From Ulvibacterium sp965248315 (GTDB lineage: Bacteria; Bacteroidota; Bacteroidia; Flavobacteriales; Flavobacteriaceae), in the NCBI RefSeq assembly GCF_965248315.1, contig NZ_CBDFIX010000002.1:3596001-3660000 (forward strand): DNA of 64,000 nt. Direction: 5' to 3'. The notes beneath the pieces are model-generated. The model was not told where the DNA came from. It searched no databases and saw nothing but the letters and a program-made list of their open reading frames with translations. Every line of letters starts with the position of its first letter. The first letter of the stretch is position 1. Positions 8,671 to 16,912 of this stretch are shown in pieces. A program made the position numbers and the translations under genes.

Positions 8671-9789
8671 ATGCGATTGAAAATCGCCCTTTTGGGAGGG
8701 GATGGGATAGGCCCCGAAGTATTGGCCCAAGCCGTGAAATGCCTTAACGCTGTGCATGAAACTTTTGGCCATGATTTCCTTTTTACAAGTGCTTTGATGG
8801 GGGCCGTAGCTATTGAAAAGACCGGAAAACCTCTTCCAGAAAACACTTTAGAACTCTGTACAAAATCGGATGCCGTACTGTTCGGCGCTATTGGGACACC
8901 TCATTTTGATAATGATCCTAAAGCCAAGGTCCGTCCCGAACAAGGCCTTTTAAATCTTAGAAAAACTTTGGGGCTTTTTGCCAATATAAGGCCTGTAAAA
9001 GCTTTCCCGGCAATGCTAAAACAATCACCATTAAAGAAGGAAATTGTTAAGGGCGCTGACCTGGTCATCTATCGGGAACTTACCGGGGGAATTTATTTTG
9101 GAAAAAAACAGCTAAGCCAAAATGGCACTTTTGCTTCGGATATTTGTGAATATTCCGAGTCGGAAATAAGTCGTATCGCCCATATGGCATTCAAAGCAGC
9201 AAAAAAACGTAAAAGGAAATTAACCTTGGTGGATAAGGCCAATGTTCTGGAAACATCACGTTTATGGAGAAGGGTAGTAACCGAGATTTCGGAAAGCTAT
9301 CCTGAAATAGAAATGGATTGTATGTATGTGGACAACGCGGCGGTACAGATTATGCTAAATCCCAAATTGTTCGATGTAATCCTAACGGATAATATGTTCG
9401 GAGATATGCTTTCGGACCTGGGGAGCGTAATTATCGGTTCTGTTGGTTTGCTTCCGTCAGCGTCAATTGGTGAAAGTAATGCGATGTTCGAACCCATACA
9501 TGGTTCCTATCCACAAGCAAAGGGCAAAAATATTGCAAACCCCGTTGCCTCGATCCTAAGTACGGCAATGCTTTTGCAGCATTTTGGTTTGTTCGAGGAA
9601 TCCAATGCAGTGGTGGCCGCAGTCCTTAAATCTTTACAAAAGAATATTGTTACCCCGGATATCATGGGAAGTAGTAAATACGGCACCGACTATGTTGGCG
9701 ATTTTATTGCGGAAAACATAGTTGACCAAGATCAAGATTTCAACATGAATGATGAAAACATAGGTTTGGGCAAATCCACCATTATCTAA
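8671..9789 (+). CDS. leuB: 3-isopropylmalate dehydrogenase
   Basis: NAD-dependent oxidative decarboxylase of 3-isopropylmalate in leucine synthesis. The N-terminal LLGGDGIGPEVL, the LTGGIYFGKK loop, the catalytic DKANVLETSRLWR segment and the metal/NAD signature LTDNMFGDMLSDLGSV identify the family, as does the GSYPQAKGKNIANPVASI adenine-binding region. The 372-residue length includes a polar C-terminal tail of about 20 residues beyond the usual end. The ATG directly abuts the leuA stop, so the two genes form an operon. Confidence 0.95.
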   Translation: MRLKIALLGGDGIGPEVLAQAVKCLNAVHETFGHDFLFTSALMGAVAIEKTGKPLPENTLELCTKSDAVLFGAIGTPHFDNDPKAKVRPEQGLLNLRKTLGLFANIRPVKAFPAMLKQSPLKKEIVKGADLVIYRELTGGIYFGKKQLSQNGTFASDICEYSESEISRIAHMAFKAAKKRKRKLTLVDKANVLETSRLWRRVVTEISESYPEIEMDCMYVDNAAVQIMLNPKLFDVILTDNMFGDMLSDLGSVIIGSVGLLPSASIGESNAMFEPIHGSYPQAKGKNIANPVASILSTAMLLQHFGLFEESNAVVAAVLKSLQKNIVTPDIMGSSKYGTDYVGDFIAENIVDQDQDFNMNDENIGLGKSTII

Positions 9790-9911
9790 ATCGCATTCTA
9801 AGTTTTAATTTCTTATCAATCCCCTTGGTTTTGTTGGAACATAAAATTAACGAACCGCGTATTGTGTTACTGTCCTCCCACATGGAATAGAACAATTCAC
9901 TTGAATCTATA

Positions 9912-9942
9912 TTGAATGTCTTAGTGCATTGTTTTATCTTTA
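9912..9942 (+). promoter_or_regulatory. Candidate promoter of pheT
   Basis: TTG at 9912-9914, 20 bases, then TATCTTTA at 9935-9942, one mismatch from TAnnTTTG. Predicted start near 9947, about 15 bases before the pheT ATG. Confidence 0.45.
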
Positions 9943-9961
9943 CGCGCTCTAACGCCAACTG

Positions 9962-12370
9962 ATGAATATCTCTTACAACTGGTTGAAACAATTCCTCAAA
10001 TTAGATTGGACACCAAAACAGACCGCCGAACTTTTAACCGACCTAGGCCTCGAAGTGGAAGGCATTGCTTCTTTTGAGTCTGTAAAAGGTAGCTTAAAGG
10101 GCTTTGTTGTTGGCCATGTACTTAGCTGTGAAAAGCATCCCAATGCGGACAGACTCAAAATGACGACAGTGGATATTGGGCTCGAACAGCCTCTACAAAT
10201 AGTCTGTGGAGCGCCAAATGTGGCAAAAGGGCAAAATGTTCCGGTGGCTACCATAGGTACCACACTTTATACGGAAGATGGTGATTCCTGGACTATTAAA
10301 AAGGGTAAAATACGTGGAGAGGAAAGTCAGGGTATGATATGTGCAGAAGATGAGCTAGGGCTTGGCGACAATCATGACGGTATTTTGGTACTTAGTAGTA
10401 GTTTGAAACCCGGAACCCCTTGTTCCGAAGTTTTTGAAATAGAAAATGATGAGGTCTTTGAAATAGGGTTGACCCCTAACCGTGCGGATGCTATGAGCCA
10501 TTATGGAGTGGCCAGGGATTTAAAAGCTGGTCTTACTGAAAGGGAGATACAATTGGAGTTGATTACACCCCCGGTAAGTCACTTTAATGTGGACAGCCGA
10601 TCGCTTAAAATAGACATAGCCGTAGAAAATCCGGAGCTGGCGCCACGTTACTGTGGCATTACGCTAAGTAATCTCATCGTACAGTCCTCCCCAACTTGGT
10701 TACAGAACAGATTGAGGGCTATAGGTCTTAAGCCTATAAATAACATAGTGGATGCCACCAACTATGTACTACATGAGTTGGGACAGCCACTACATGCCTT
10801 TGATGCCAATCGAATCCATGGTAAAAAAGTTATTGTTAAGACCTTACCTAAGGGTACAAAGTTTACAACTTTGGATGGGGAAGAAAGGGAATTGCATGAA
10901 GAGGATTTGATGATATGCGATATGGAAAAACCCATGTGCATCGCCGGAGTTTTTGGAGGAATTTATTCAGGTGTCACAGAGGACACTACATCGATTTTTT
11001 TGGAAAGTGCTTATTTTGATCCGGTCTCTATTAGAAAATCGGCAAAAAGACATGGTTTAAATACGGATGCTTCCTTTCGTTTTGAACGTGGAATCGACAT
11101 TGAAAATGTGGAATACGCCTTAAAACGTGCAGCCATCCTCATTAAGGAATTGGCTGGAGGTGAAATTACATCCGATGTCATAGATCTTTACCCCAAGAAA
11201 AAAGAAGATTACCAGGTTTTCTTAGCTTTCGACAAAATCAATGGTCTTATTGGGCAGGAAATCCCGAAGGACTCCATAAAATCCATTCTAGCTTCTCTGG
11301 AAATCAAGGTCATGAATGTGACCGAAACAGGATTGGGTGTAGTGATACCTTCATATCGCGTAGACGTACAGCGCGAAGTTGATGTTATTGAGGAAATCTT
11401 GAGGATATATGGCTATAACAATATAGCCTTTGGAAAAAAGTTGAATGCATCCATCGCCCCAACCTCAAAATTTGAAGATTATAAAATTCAGAATACTATT
11501 GGGGACTTATTGGCCTCTCAAGGTTTTTTTGAGATACTTACCAATAGCCTTAGTTCTCCGGAGTATGAAACGACCAAGGAGACGGTGGCCCTGTTAAACC
11601 CATTAAGTTCTGATCTATCCGTTCTACGAAAAAATATGGTCTACAACGGATTGGAGGTGATATCCCACAATCTGAACAGAAAAAGACAAGACCTGAAACT
11701 CTTTGAATTCGGGAAAACGTATTATAAAAAGGGAGAGTCCTATAACGAACCTAAACATTTGTCTTTGTTCATAACAGGAAATAGGAATCAAGATAACTGG
11801 ATTACATCTGCCAAAAAAACAGATTTCTTTTATCTGAAATCTATCGTGGAAAATGTTTTGGCACGGCTTAAAATCCAGGGGCTGATTTCCACCCCGTCGG
11901 AAAATGATTTTATTTCGGAGGGTGTATCCCTAAAAAGGCAGGAAAAGGAAGTTGCGGTTTTAGGAATTCTTAAGACATCCGTTCTAAAACCATTTGATAT
12001 AAAGCAGGAAGTTCTTTATGCGGATTTCAATTGGGACAATGTCCTATCATTTGTAAAAAAAGGGAGGATAAGTCATCAGGAAGTTCCTAAGTATCCTGAG
12101 GTAAAGCGAGATTTCGCCTTGTTATTGGATAAAAAAGTGACTTTTGACCAAATTTATCAGCTGGGGCTAAAAACGGAAAAAAGATTAATTAAAAATATAA
12201 CGCTCTTTGATGTTTATACAGGCAAAAAACTACCTGATGGTAAAAAATCGTATGCAGTCAGTTTTATGTTACAAGATGAAAAAGGCACGTTAACGGATAA
12301 GCAAATAGATAAAATTATGGCCAAGTTACAGCATACCTATGAGACCGAGCTTGGTGCCGAGCTCCGTTGA
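9962..12370 (+). CDS. pheT: Phenylalanyl-tRNA synthetase beta subunit
   Basis: Beta chain of the alpha2-beta2 enzyme that charges tRNA-Phe in the cytoplasm. The 802 residues show the full bacterial architecture: N-terminal MNISYNWLKQFLKLDW, an EMAP-type tRNA-binding domain at about 40-150 (HPNADRLKM), the B3/4 editing domain at about 215-390, B5 domain at about 405-475 with PSYRVDVQREVDVIEE, the catalytic-like core, and a C-terminal anticodon-binding FDX-ACB domain from about 705 (YPEVKRDFALLLDK). pheS is not in the window. Its stop lies three bases from the stop of the convergent fasciclin gene, with no terminator in between. Confidence 0.97.
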   Translation: MNISYNWLKQFLKLDWTPKQTAELLTDLGLEVEGIASFESVKGSLKGFVVGHVLSCEKHPNADRLKMTTVDIGLEQPLQIVCGAPNVAKGQNVPVATIGTTLYTEDGDSWTIKKGKIRGEESQGMICAEDELGLGDNHDGILVLSSSLKPGTPCSEVFEIENDEVFEIGLTPNRADAMSHYGVARDLKAGLTEREIQLELITPPVSHFNVDSRSLKIDIAVENPELAPRYCGITLSNLIVQSSPTWLQNRLRAIGLKPINNIVDATNYVLHELGQPLHAFDANRIHGKKVIVKTLPKGTKFTTLDGEERELHEEDLMICDMEKPMCIAGVFGGIYSGVTEDTTSIFLESAYFDPVSIRKSAKRHGLNTDASFRFERGIDIENVEYALKRAAILIKELAGGEITSDVIDLYPKKKEDYQVFLAFDKINGLIGQEIPKDSIKSILASLEIKVMNVTETGLGVVIPSYRVDVQREVDVIEEILRIYGYNNIAFGKKLNASIAPTSKFEDYKIQNTIGDLLASQGFFEILTNSLSSPEYETTKETVALLNPLSSDLSVLRKNMVYNGLEVISHNLNRKRQDLKLFEFGKTYYKKGESYNEPKHLSLFITGNRNQDNWITSAKKTDFFYLKSIVENVLARLKIQGLISTPSENDFISEGVSLKRQEKEVAVLGILKTSVLKPFDIKQEVLYADFNWDNVLSFVKKGRISHQEVPKYPEVKRDFALLLDKKVTFDQIYQLGLKTEKRLIKNITLFDVYTGKKLPDGKKSYAVSFMLQDEKGTLTDKQIDKIMAKLQHTYETELGAELR

Positions 12371-12373
12371 CCA

Positions 12374-12943
12374 TTACATTTGGTGCGGTACGATAACACT
12401 GTCTATTTCATGAATAACACCATTGCATTGGTTGGCATCCGCGGTTGTAATCTTTGCAGAATTGCCGAAGTCGTCCGTTAGCACAATATCAATTCCTTCC
12501 ATCGTCACCACTACCTCCTTACCCTGCACCGTGGTAAATGTAGCGCGCCCGTTGCCCCTGCACATTGCCCTAAGAATTTGAGAGGTTGTAAATTTTCCGG
12601 CAATGATATGATACGTAAGTAGGGCTTTCAAATCTTCCTTGTTCTCAGAATCCAAAAGATGGAGGGCTTTTCTTAATGAAAACTCCTCAAAAGCTTTATC
12701 TGAGGGTGCAAATACCGTAAAGGGACCATCGTAGCCCAAGGTTTCCTCCAAATCAGTCGCTTTGATCACCGCGGAAAGTGTCCTATGGTTTTTAGAGTTT
12801 TGGGTATTCTTGATTATGGACTTTTCGGGATCCATTTTGGAAAGTAGTACCGCAGAATTCGTAGAAGTAGGATTTCCTTGTGCCAAAGAAATTAAAGGAA
12901 AAAGCAGGAAAAAGAGTGATATGGAGGAAATTAAATATTTCAT
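12374..12943 (-). CDS. Secreted fasciclin-domain protein
   Basis: A 189-residue exported protein: signal peptide (hydrophobic 4-21, likely cleaved after SLAQ) followed by one FAS1 domain. FAS1 hallmarks are GPFTVFAPSDKAFEEF (H1 box), the central LLTYHIIAGKFTTSQI and the final CNGVIHEIDSVIVP (H2 box). FAS1 proteins usually mediate surface adhesion or matrix contacts; the ligand is unknown. No lipobox Cys follows the signal peptide, so it is probably periplasmic or secreted. Convergent with pheT. Confidence 0.9.
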   Translation of the reverse strand: MKYLISSISLFFLLFPLISLAQGNPTSTNSAVLLSKMDPEKSIIKNTQNSKNHRTLSAVIKATDLEETLGYDGPFTVFAPSDKAFEEFSLRKALHLLDSENKEDLKALLTYHIIAGKFTTSQILRAMCRGNGRATFTTVQGKEVVVTMEGIDIVLTDDFGNSAKITTADANQCNGVIHEIDSVIVPHQM

Positions 12944-13110
12944 AGGTCAAGGAATTTTGGGGCAATCATGTAACGTATTGGGAAAACATACGGTTTCGTC
13001 TACAATATATCAAAATCACAAGGTTTTTCCGTTCATAAAAACCATACTCCCTATAAATTAACATAATTTTAACAAATCGATTTTCTCATGCAAAATTTTT
13101 CAAATAGGAA

Positions 13111-13866
13111 ATGTTTAAATTTGAGACAATTGCTAAAAGAAAAAGAATGTTATTAAAAAGAACCAACATCGAGGAACGGCTTGGCAGAACCCTAAAAAAT
13201 GCCACGGATTCCCAAAAAATCTTAGACGAGGTCTTTCGGATACTCGAGAGGGACCAACAAAGTACGGAGCGGATACAGCTAAGCTTATCCGGTGGTAAAT
13301 CAAATATTATCAATCACTTCGATTTCGATTTGCTGGATACCCGTAAAATTTACCACCTAGCGCAAATAAAGCAGATTTGTATCGATTACCGCTTGCGTTT
13401 TCTGGACTCTAAGTATTTCAAGGGCGAAATCCCCAATGAAGCGGTTGCCAAGATCAAAAAATTGGAAAAGGAGCACGGAATTGAAATTACAGGGTACAAA
13501 ATCATTGCCCCTTCCAAGCTTTTTAAATTGGCGGACAAGGACGACCCCCTGCTTTTGGTGCCCATAGGAAACAACTACTTTTACTTGATCCATAAATGGG
13601 GAAACGATCTTCACCCCTTTAGAAAGGCCCTTATGTGGCCATTTAAAAGTATTTTAAATCTTACTGCCATTATTTTTGTTGCCAGTTATTTGGTAACCCT
13701 CTTGGTTCCCAATGGATTGTTTTCAAAGTCTAGTTCTAGTGCCGAATTTTGGATTATCTACTTTTTCATGTTCAAGTCCATTGCAGCCGTTGTAATTTTT
13801 TACGGTTTCGCCTTAGGGAAGAACTTCAATCCGGCTATATGGAACAGTAAGTATTTTAATGCCTAA
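13111..13866 (+). CDS. Unrecognised protein with C-terminal membrane hairpin
   Basis: A 251-residue protein with a charged N-terminal three quarters (about 1-175) and two predicted membrane helices near 181-201 and 213-236, so the soluble part is probably cytoplasmic and membrane-tethered. I see no catalytic motif. An alternative ATG at 13147 gives MLLKRTNIEERLG. The gene is monocistronic and closed by a bidirectional terminator. Function unknown. Confidence 0.65.
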   Translation: MFKFETIAKRKRMLLKRTNIEERLGRTLKNATDSQKILDEVFRILERDQQSTERIQLSLSGGKSNIINHFDFDLLDTRKIYHLAQIKQICIDYRLRFLDSKYFKGEIPNEAVAKIKKLEKEHGIEITGYKIIAPSKLFKLADKDDPLLLVPIGNNYFYLIHKWGNDLHPFRKALMWPFKSILNLTAIIFVASYLVTLLVPNGLFSKSSSSAEFWIIYFFMFKSIAAVVIFYGFALGKNFNPAIWNSKYFNA

Positions 13867-13887
13867 TTTTTGTTGAAGGAAGTACTA

Positions 13888-13913
13888 AAAATGCCCCTGT
13901 ACAGGGGCATTTT
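13888..13913. terminator. Bidirectional terminator
   Basis: A perfect 26-base palindrome (13-base arms meeting at GTAC) with A and T tails on either side, placed midway between two convergent genes. It can serve both strands. Confidence 0.85.
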
Positions 13914-13931
13914 CTTTTATATCTTAAGACT

Positions 13932-15077
13932 CTATTCTACGAATATCTGGATAGGTATACCGTCCAGGTCCAAATTATCAATAAATTCCGGATTGGGTAA
14001 AGGTTTAACCCTTAGAAGGCCGCCTTTACTATCGCCCGAGGATTTCTCATATCCAATCAAAATTAACTCATTCTCCTCATCATAACTTACCATGGAGGTA
14101 CTTTCTATTTCAAATTCCACATTACGCTGTGCTTCCGTCAAGAAATTTTCGAAGGCGTAAAGTACCGCCAGATTTTCATTAAAATCGTAAACTGCCGGAA
14201 TTAAAGGGTAAATGCTATTAGATCCTGGTAGCATTTGGTAGTACATTTTGCCAGTTTTGTCAAAATAATCAAAATCGGATGCCGTGAAATTGGGTTCTGT
14301 ATTTTCCCCATACTGGGTATATTCAAATGACATAGTTGCACTATCCAATGTAGTATGCAATTCGTCATAACTTATAATGATATCCTTTTCCGGGGTTTTA
14401 AAAATACGGCGAACATCAAAACCCAAATCCATTTCATGTATCAACAAATTGGTACTTGTGTCCATGACGGATAGGCTATATTCATCGGTTATCTCCTCAT
14501 CTAGGGTAAGTATAAACAACCGGTTGTTCGCAATAACCATTTGTACCGGTTTTTTGTCTAGCTCAACATCAATGAATTCGGATTCCTCGGAATTCAAATC
14601 CCAAAGCCTAACGAAATAGGTGGTTGCCTTTGAAGTGACCTCTAATTGGTAGGCCACAAAAAAAGTGTCTTCCGAACGGGCAATGGCATTGGCCGTAAGG
14701 TTGCAATCCCCTAAGTCCGAGAATACTTCCATTTCCTGTGATAGATCTTCTTTGAAATCATAGGCCATAATTCTACCACTGCAAGGAGTTTTTTTCTGGT
14801 ATAGCCCCATTAAAACTCCATCTGTATAGGTTAGTTGCGGAAATGTAATATCTGGAAAAGGGCTTTCCGAAGGGTTTAGCGTTATCTCCTCGGCCTCCGC
14901 ATTCAATAAAGAACTTGTAAGCATTCCTTCTTTTTTAAGAAGTAGGGTGTAGTCCGCTTTTGTCTCAGGAGGATTGGGAGAGTTATCCCCATCCAAAGTT
15001 CCTCCGTCTTCTGATTTGCTGCAGCCAAAAACGACCCAGCATGCCAATAGCATGTAAAAAATTTTGTAGGTCTTCAT
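13932..15077 (-). CDS. Lipoprotein of unknown function, probably beta-propeller
   Basis: Starting at the ATG at 15077 gives a clean lipoprotein signal, MKTYKIFYMLLACWVVFGCS, with lipidation at Cys19; the longer reading adds a non-signal leader. The mature part opens with an acidic, Gly/Pro-rich linker and continues as repeated beta strands (for example KPVQMVIANNRLFILTLDEE and DIIISYDELHTTLD), suggestive of a propeller. No enzymatic motif is seen. It lies downstream of the ABC-F gene on the same strand. Envelope-located; function unknown. Confidence 0.7.
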   Translation of the reverse strand: MKTYKIFYMLLACWVVFGCSKSEDGGTLDGDNSPNPPETKADYTLLLKKEGMLTSSLLNAEAEEITLNPSESPFPDITFPQLTYTDGVLMGLYQKKTPCSGRIMAYDFKEDLSQEMEVFSDLGDCNLTANAIARSEDTFFVAYQLEVTSKATTYFVRLWDLNSEESEFIDVELDKKPVQMVIANNRLFILTLDEEITDEYSLSVMDTSTNLLIHEMDLGFDVRRIFKTPEKDIIISYDELHTTLDSATMSFEYTQYGENTEPNFTASDFDYFDKTGKMYYQMLPGSNSIYPLIPAVYDFNENLAVLYAFENFLTEAQRNVEFEIESTSMVSYDEENELILIGYEKSSGDSKGGLLRVKPLPNPEFIDNLDLDGIPIQIFVE

Positions 15078-15103
15078 GATGTAGGAATTTGGGATGAACA
15101 AAA

Positions 15104-16732
15104 CTATACCGGAATCGCGTACATTTTTTCTCGCTGCTCCCGTATCGTCTTGTCAGACATATATTCATCAAACGTTAAATATCTATCAATGTTGCCTTTA
15201 GGAGTCAATTCTATAACCCTATTGGCCACTGTTTGGGCAAATTCATGGTCATGGGTAGTAAAAATGACCGTTCCCTTAAAATTTTTGAGGGAGTTATTGA
15301 ACGTAGTAATGCTTTCCAAGTCCAAATGATTGGTAGGTTCGTCCAAAAGTAGAACGTTGGCTCTGAGCATCATCATCCTACTTAGCATACACCTTACTTT
15401 TTCGCCTCCAGAGAGCACCGTGCTTTTTTTTAGGGCCTCTTCCCCACTGAATAACATTTTTCCTAAAAATCCCCGGATATACACTTCTTCCCGCTCCTCT
15501 TCGGTCTTGGCCCATTGTCGTAACCAATCCACCAAATTGATGTCTTCTTGGAAGTATTCCGAATTATCCGCCGGAAGGTAGGATTGTGTAGTAGTAATCC
15601 CCCATTGATATGTGCCATGTTGGGCCTTTCTATTTCCGTTCAGGATTTCGTAAAACGCAGTGGTAGCCCTGGAGTCCCTTGAAATTAGTGCCACTTTATC
15701 TTGTTTGTCCAAGTTGATATTAACTTTCTCAAAAAGTATTTCACCATCCTCGGAAGAGGCCGCCAAATTGTTAATATTCACTATCTGGTCACCCGCCTCA
15801 CGTTCCCTTTCAAAAATAATGGCGGGGTACCTTCTACTAGAGGGTTTTATATCTTCTACCTTTAGCTTTGAAAGCATTTTCTTTCGGGAAGTAGCCTGCT
15901 TGCTCTTGGCTACATTGGCACTAAACCGCGCAATGAACTCCTGTAGCTCCTTGGCCTTTTCCTCCGCTTTTTTATTTTGTTGCGCTCGTTGGCGAGCGGC
16001 CAATTGGCTACTTTCATACCAAAAGGTGTAATTCCCAGAATACAAGTTTATTTTACCAAAATCTATATCTGCAATATGGGTACAAACTGCATCCAAAAAA
16101 TGACGGTCATGGGATACCACGATGACTGTATTCTCGTAATCTGCCAAAAAGTTTTCCAGCCATTGTATGGTATCGTAGTCCAGATCATTGGTAGGTTCGT
16201 CCATAATCAATACATCAGGGTTACCAAAGAGGGCCTGTGCTAAAAGGACGCGCACCTTTAATTTAGAATCTATTTCGGCCATTGTGGTGTAATGCAATTC
16301 TTCGGAGATTCCCAGATTGGACAACAAGGCGGCCGCATCGCTATCCGCGTTCCATCCATTCATTTCTTCAAATTGAACCTGTAGTTCCCCAATTTTATCC
16401 GCATTTTCATCCGTATAGTTGGCATATAGGGCATCTATTTCCTGTTTTATGGCAAAAAGGGGCCTATTTCCCATAACTACAGCTTCCAAAACGGTATGTA
16501 CATCATAGGAATTATGATTTTGCTCCAAAATGGACATACGCTTGCCCGGTTCCAATTGTACATGTCCGGATGTGGGCTCGCTTTGATTTGAGAGTATTCT
16601 AAGAAATGTGGATTTTCCAGCACCGTTGGCCCCAATGATCCCGTAGCAGTTTCCCTGCGTAAAGGCCACATTCACCTCATCGAACAATACTCTTTTTCCA
16701 AACTGCACCGATAAATTTGATACGGATAACAT
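15104..16732 (-). CDS. ABC-F family ATPase (YbiT-like)
   Basis: Cytoplasmic ribosome-associated type ABC protein with two ATPase domains and no membrane part; ABC-F proteins act on translation by binding the ribosomal E site. Domain 1 has an intact Walker A (GANGAGKST, 34-42), Walker B (MDE near 177-179) and switch His208, but the signature motif is replaced by EIDSKLK (153-159). Domain 2 has an intact LSGGEK (440-445), Walker B (LLLDE, 461-465) and His494, but its Walker A is ISRDSRATT (350-358). The linker spans about 240-310. Thus one composite ATP site is complete and the other is degenerate on both sides. 542 residues, close to YbiT. Confidence 0.93.
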   Translation of the reverse strand: MLSVSNLSVQFGKRVLFDEVNVAFTQGNCYGIIGANGAGKSTFLRILSNQSEPTSGHVQLEPGKRMSILEQNHNSYDVHTVLEAVVMGNRPLFAIKQEIDALYANYTDENADKIGELQVQFEEMNGWNADSDAAALLSNLGISEELHYTTMAEIDSKLKVRVLLAQALFGNPDVLIMDEPTNDLDYDTIQWLENFLADYENTVIVVSHDRHFLDAVCTHIADIDFGKINLYSGNYTFWYESSQLAARQRAQQNKKAEEKAKELQEFIARFSANVAKSKQATSRKKMLSKLKVEDIKPSSRRYPAIIFEREREAGDQIVNINNLAASSEDGEILFEKVNINLDKQDKVALISRDSRATTAFYEILNGNRKAQHGTYQWGITTTQSYLPADNSEYFQEDINLVDWLRQWAKTEEEREEVYIRGFLGKMLFSGEEALKKSTVLSGGEKVRCMLSRMMMLRANVLLLDEPTNHLDLESITTFNNSLKNFKGTVIFTTHDHEFAQTVANRVIELTPKGNIDRYLTFDEYMSDKTIREQREKMYAIPV

Positions 16733-16755
16733 AAGCTGCTTTTAAAAATTTTGTG

Positions 16756-16789
16756 CAAAAATAAAGAAATTAATGGGTCTGGGACCCAT
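16756..16789 (-). promoter_or_regulatory. ABC-F promoter with palindrome over the -33 region
   Basis: On the minus strand TATTTTTG (16763-16756) matches the -7 consensus exactly. Just upstream, ATGGGTC and GACCCAT (16773-16779, 16783-16789) form a perfect inverted repeat around a 3-base centre, covering the place of the -33 box. Could be an operator; no regulator is known. Confidence 0.4.
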
Positions 16790-16879
16790 CATCTTTTTAA
16801 ACCTGTCGTTTATCGATGACCTTAACGCAACTGTCTAATTTTTAACTCGCTATTAACAGCCTTGCGCATACCGGTTTCT

Positions 16880-16887
16880 TAATTTTG
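16880..16887 (+). promoter_or_regulatory. -7 box of the TlpA-like lipoprotein gene
   Basis: TAATTTTG is an exact match to TAnnTTTG and predicts a start near 16892, 21 bases before ATG 16913. A TTG at 16862-16864 is only 15 bases away, so the -33 element is uncertain. Confidence 0.4.
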
Positions 16888-16912
16888 TTCGTTGCACAAT
16901 AGATACTTTTAT

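Noticed and set aside
9782..9991. 69-codon minus-strand ORF across the leuB-pheT gap
   Set aside because: Overlaps the pheT start and its promoter, has no recognisable family and no coding character.
11856..11868. Second sigma-54-like TTTTGGCACGGCT
   Set aside because: Lies inside pheT, lacks the -12 half and shows that the -24 half alone occurs by chance.
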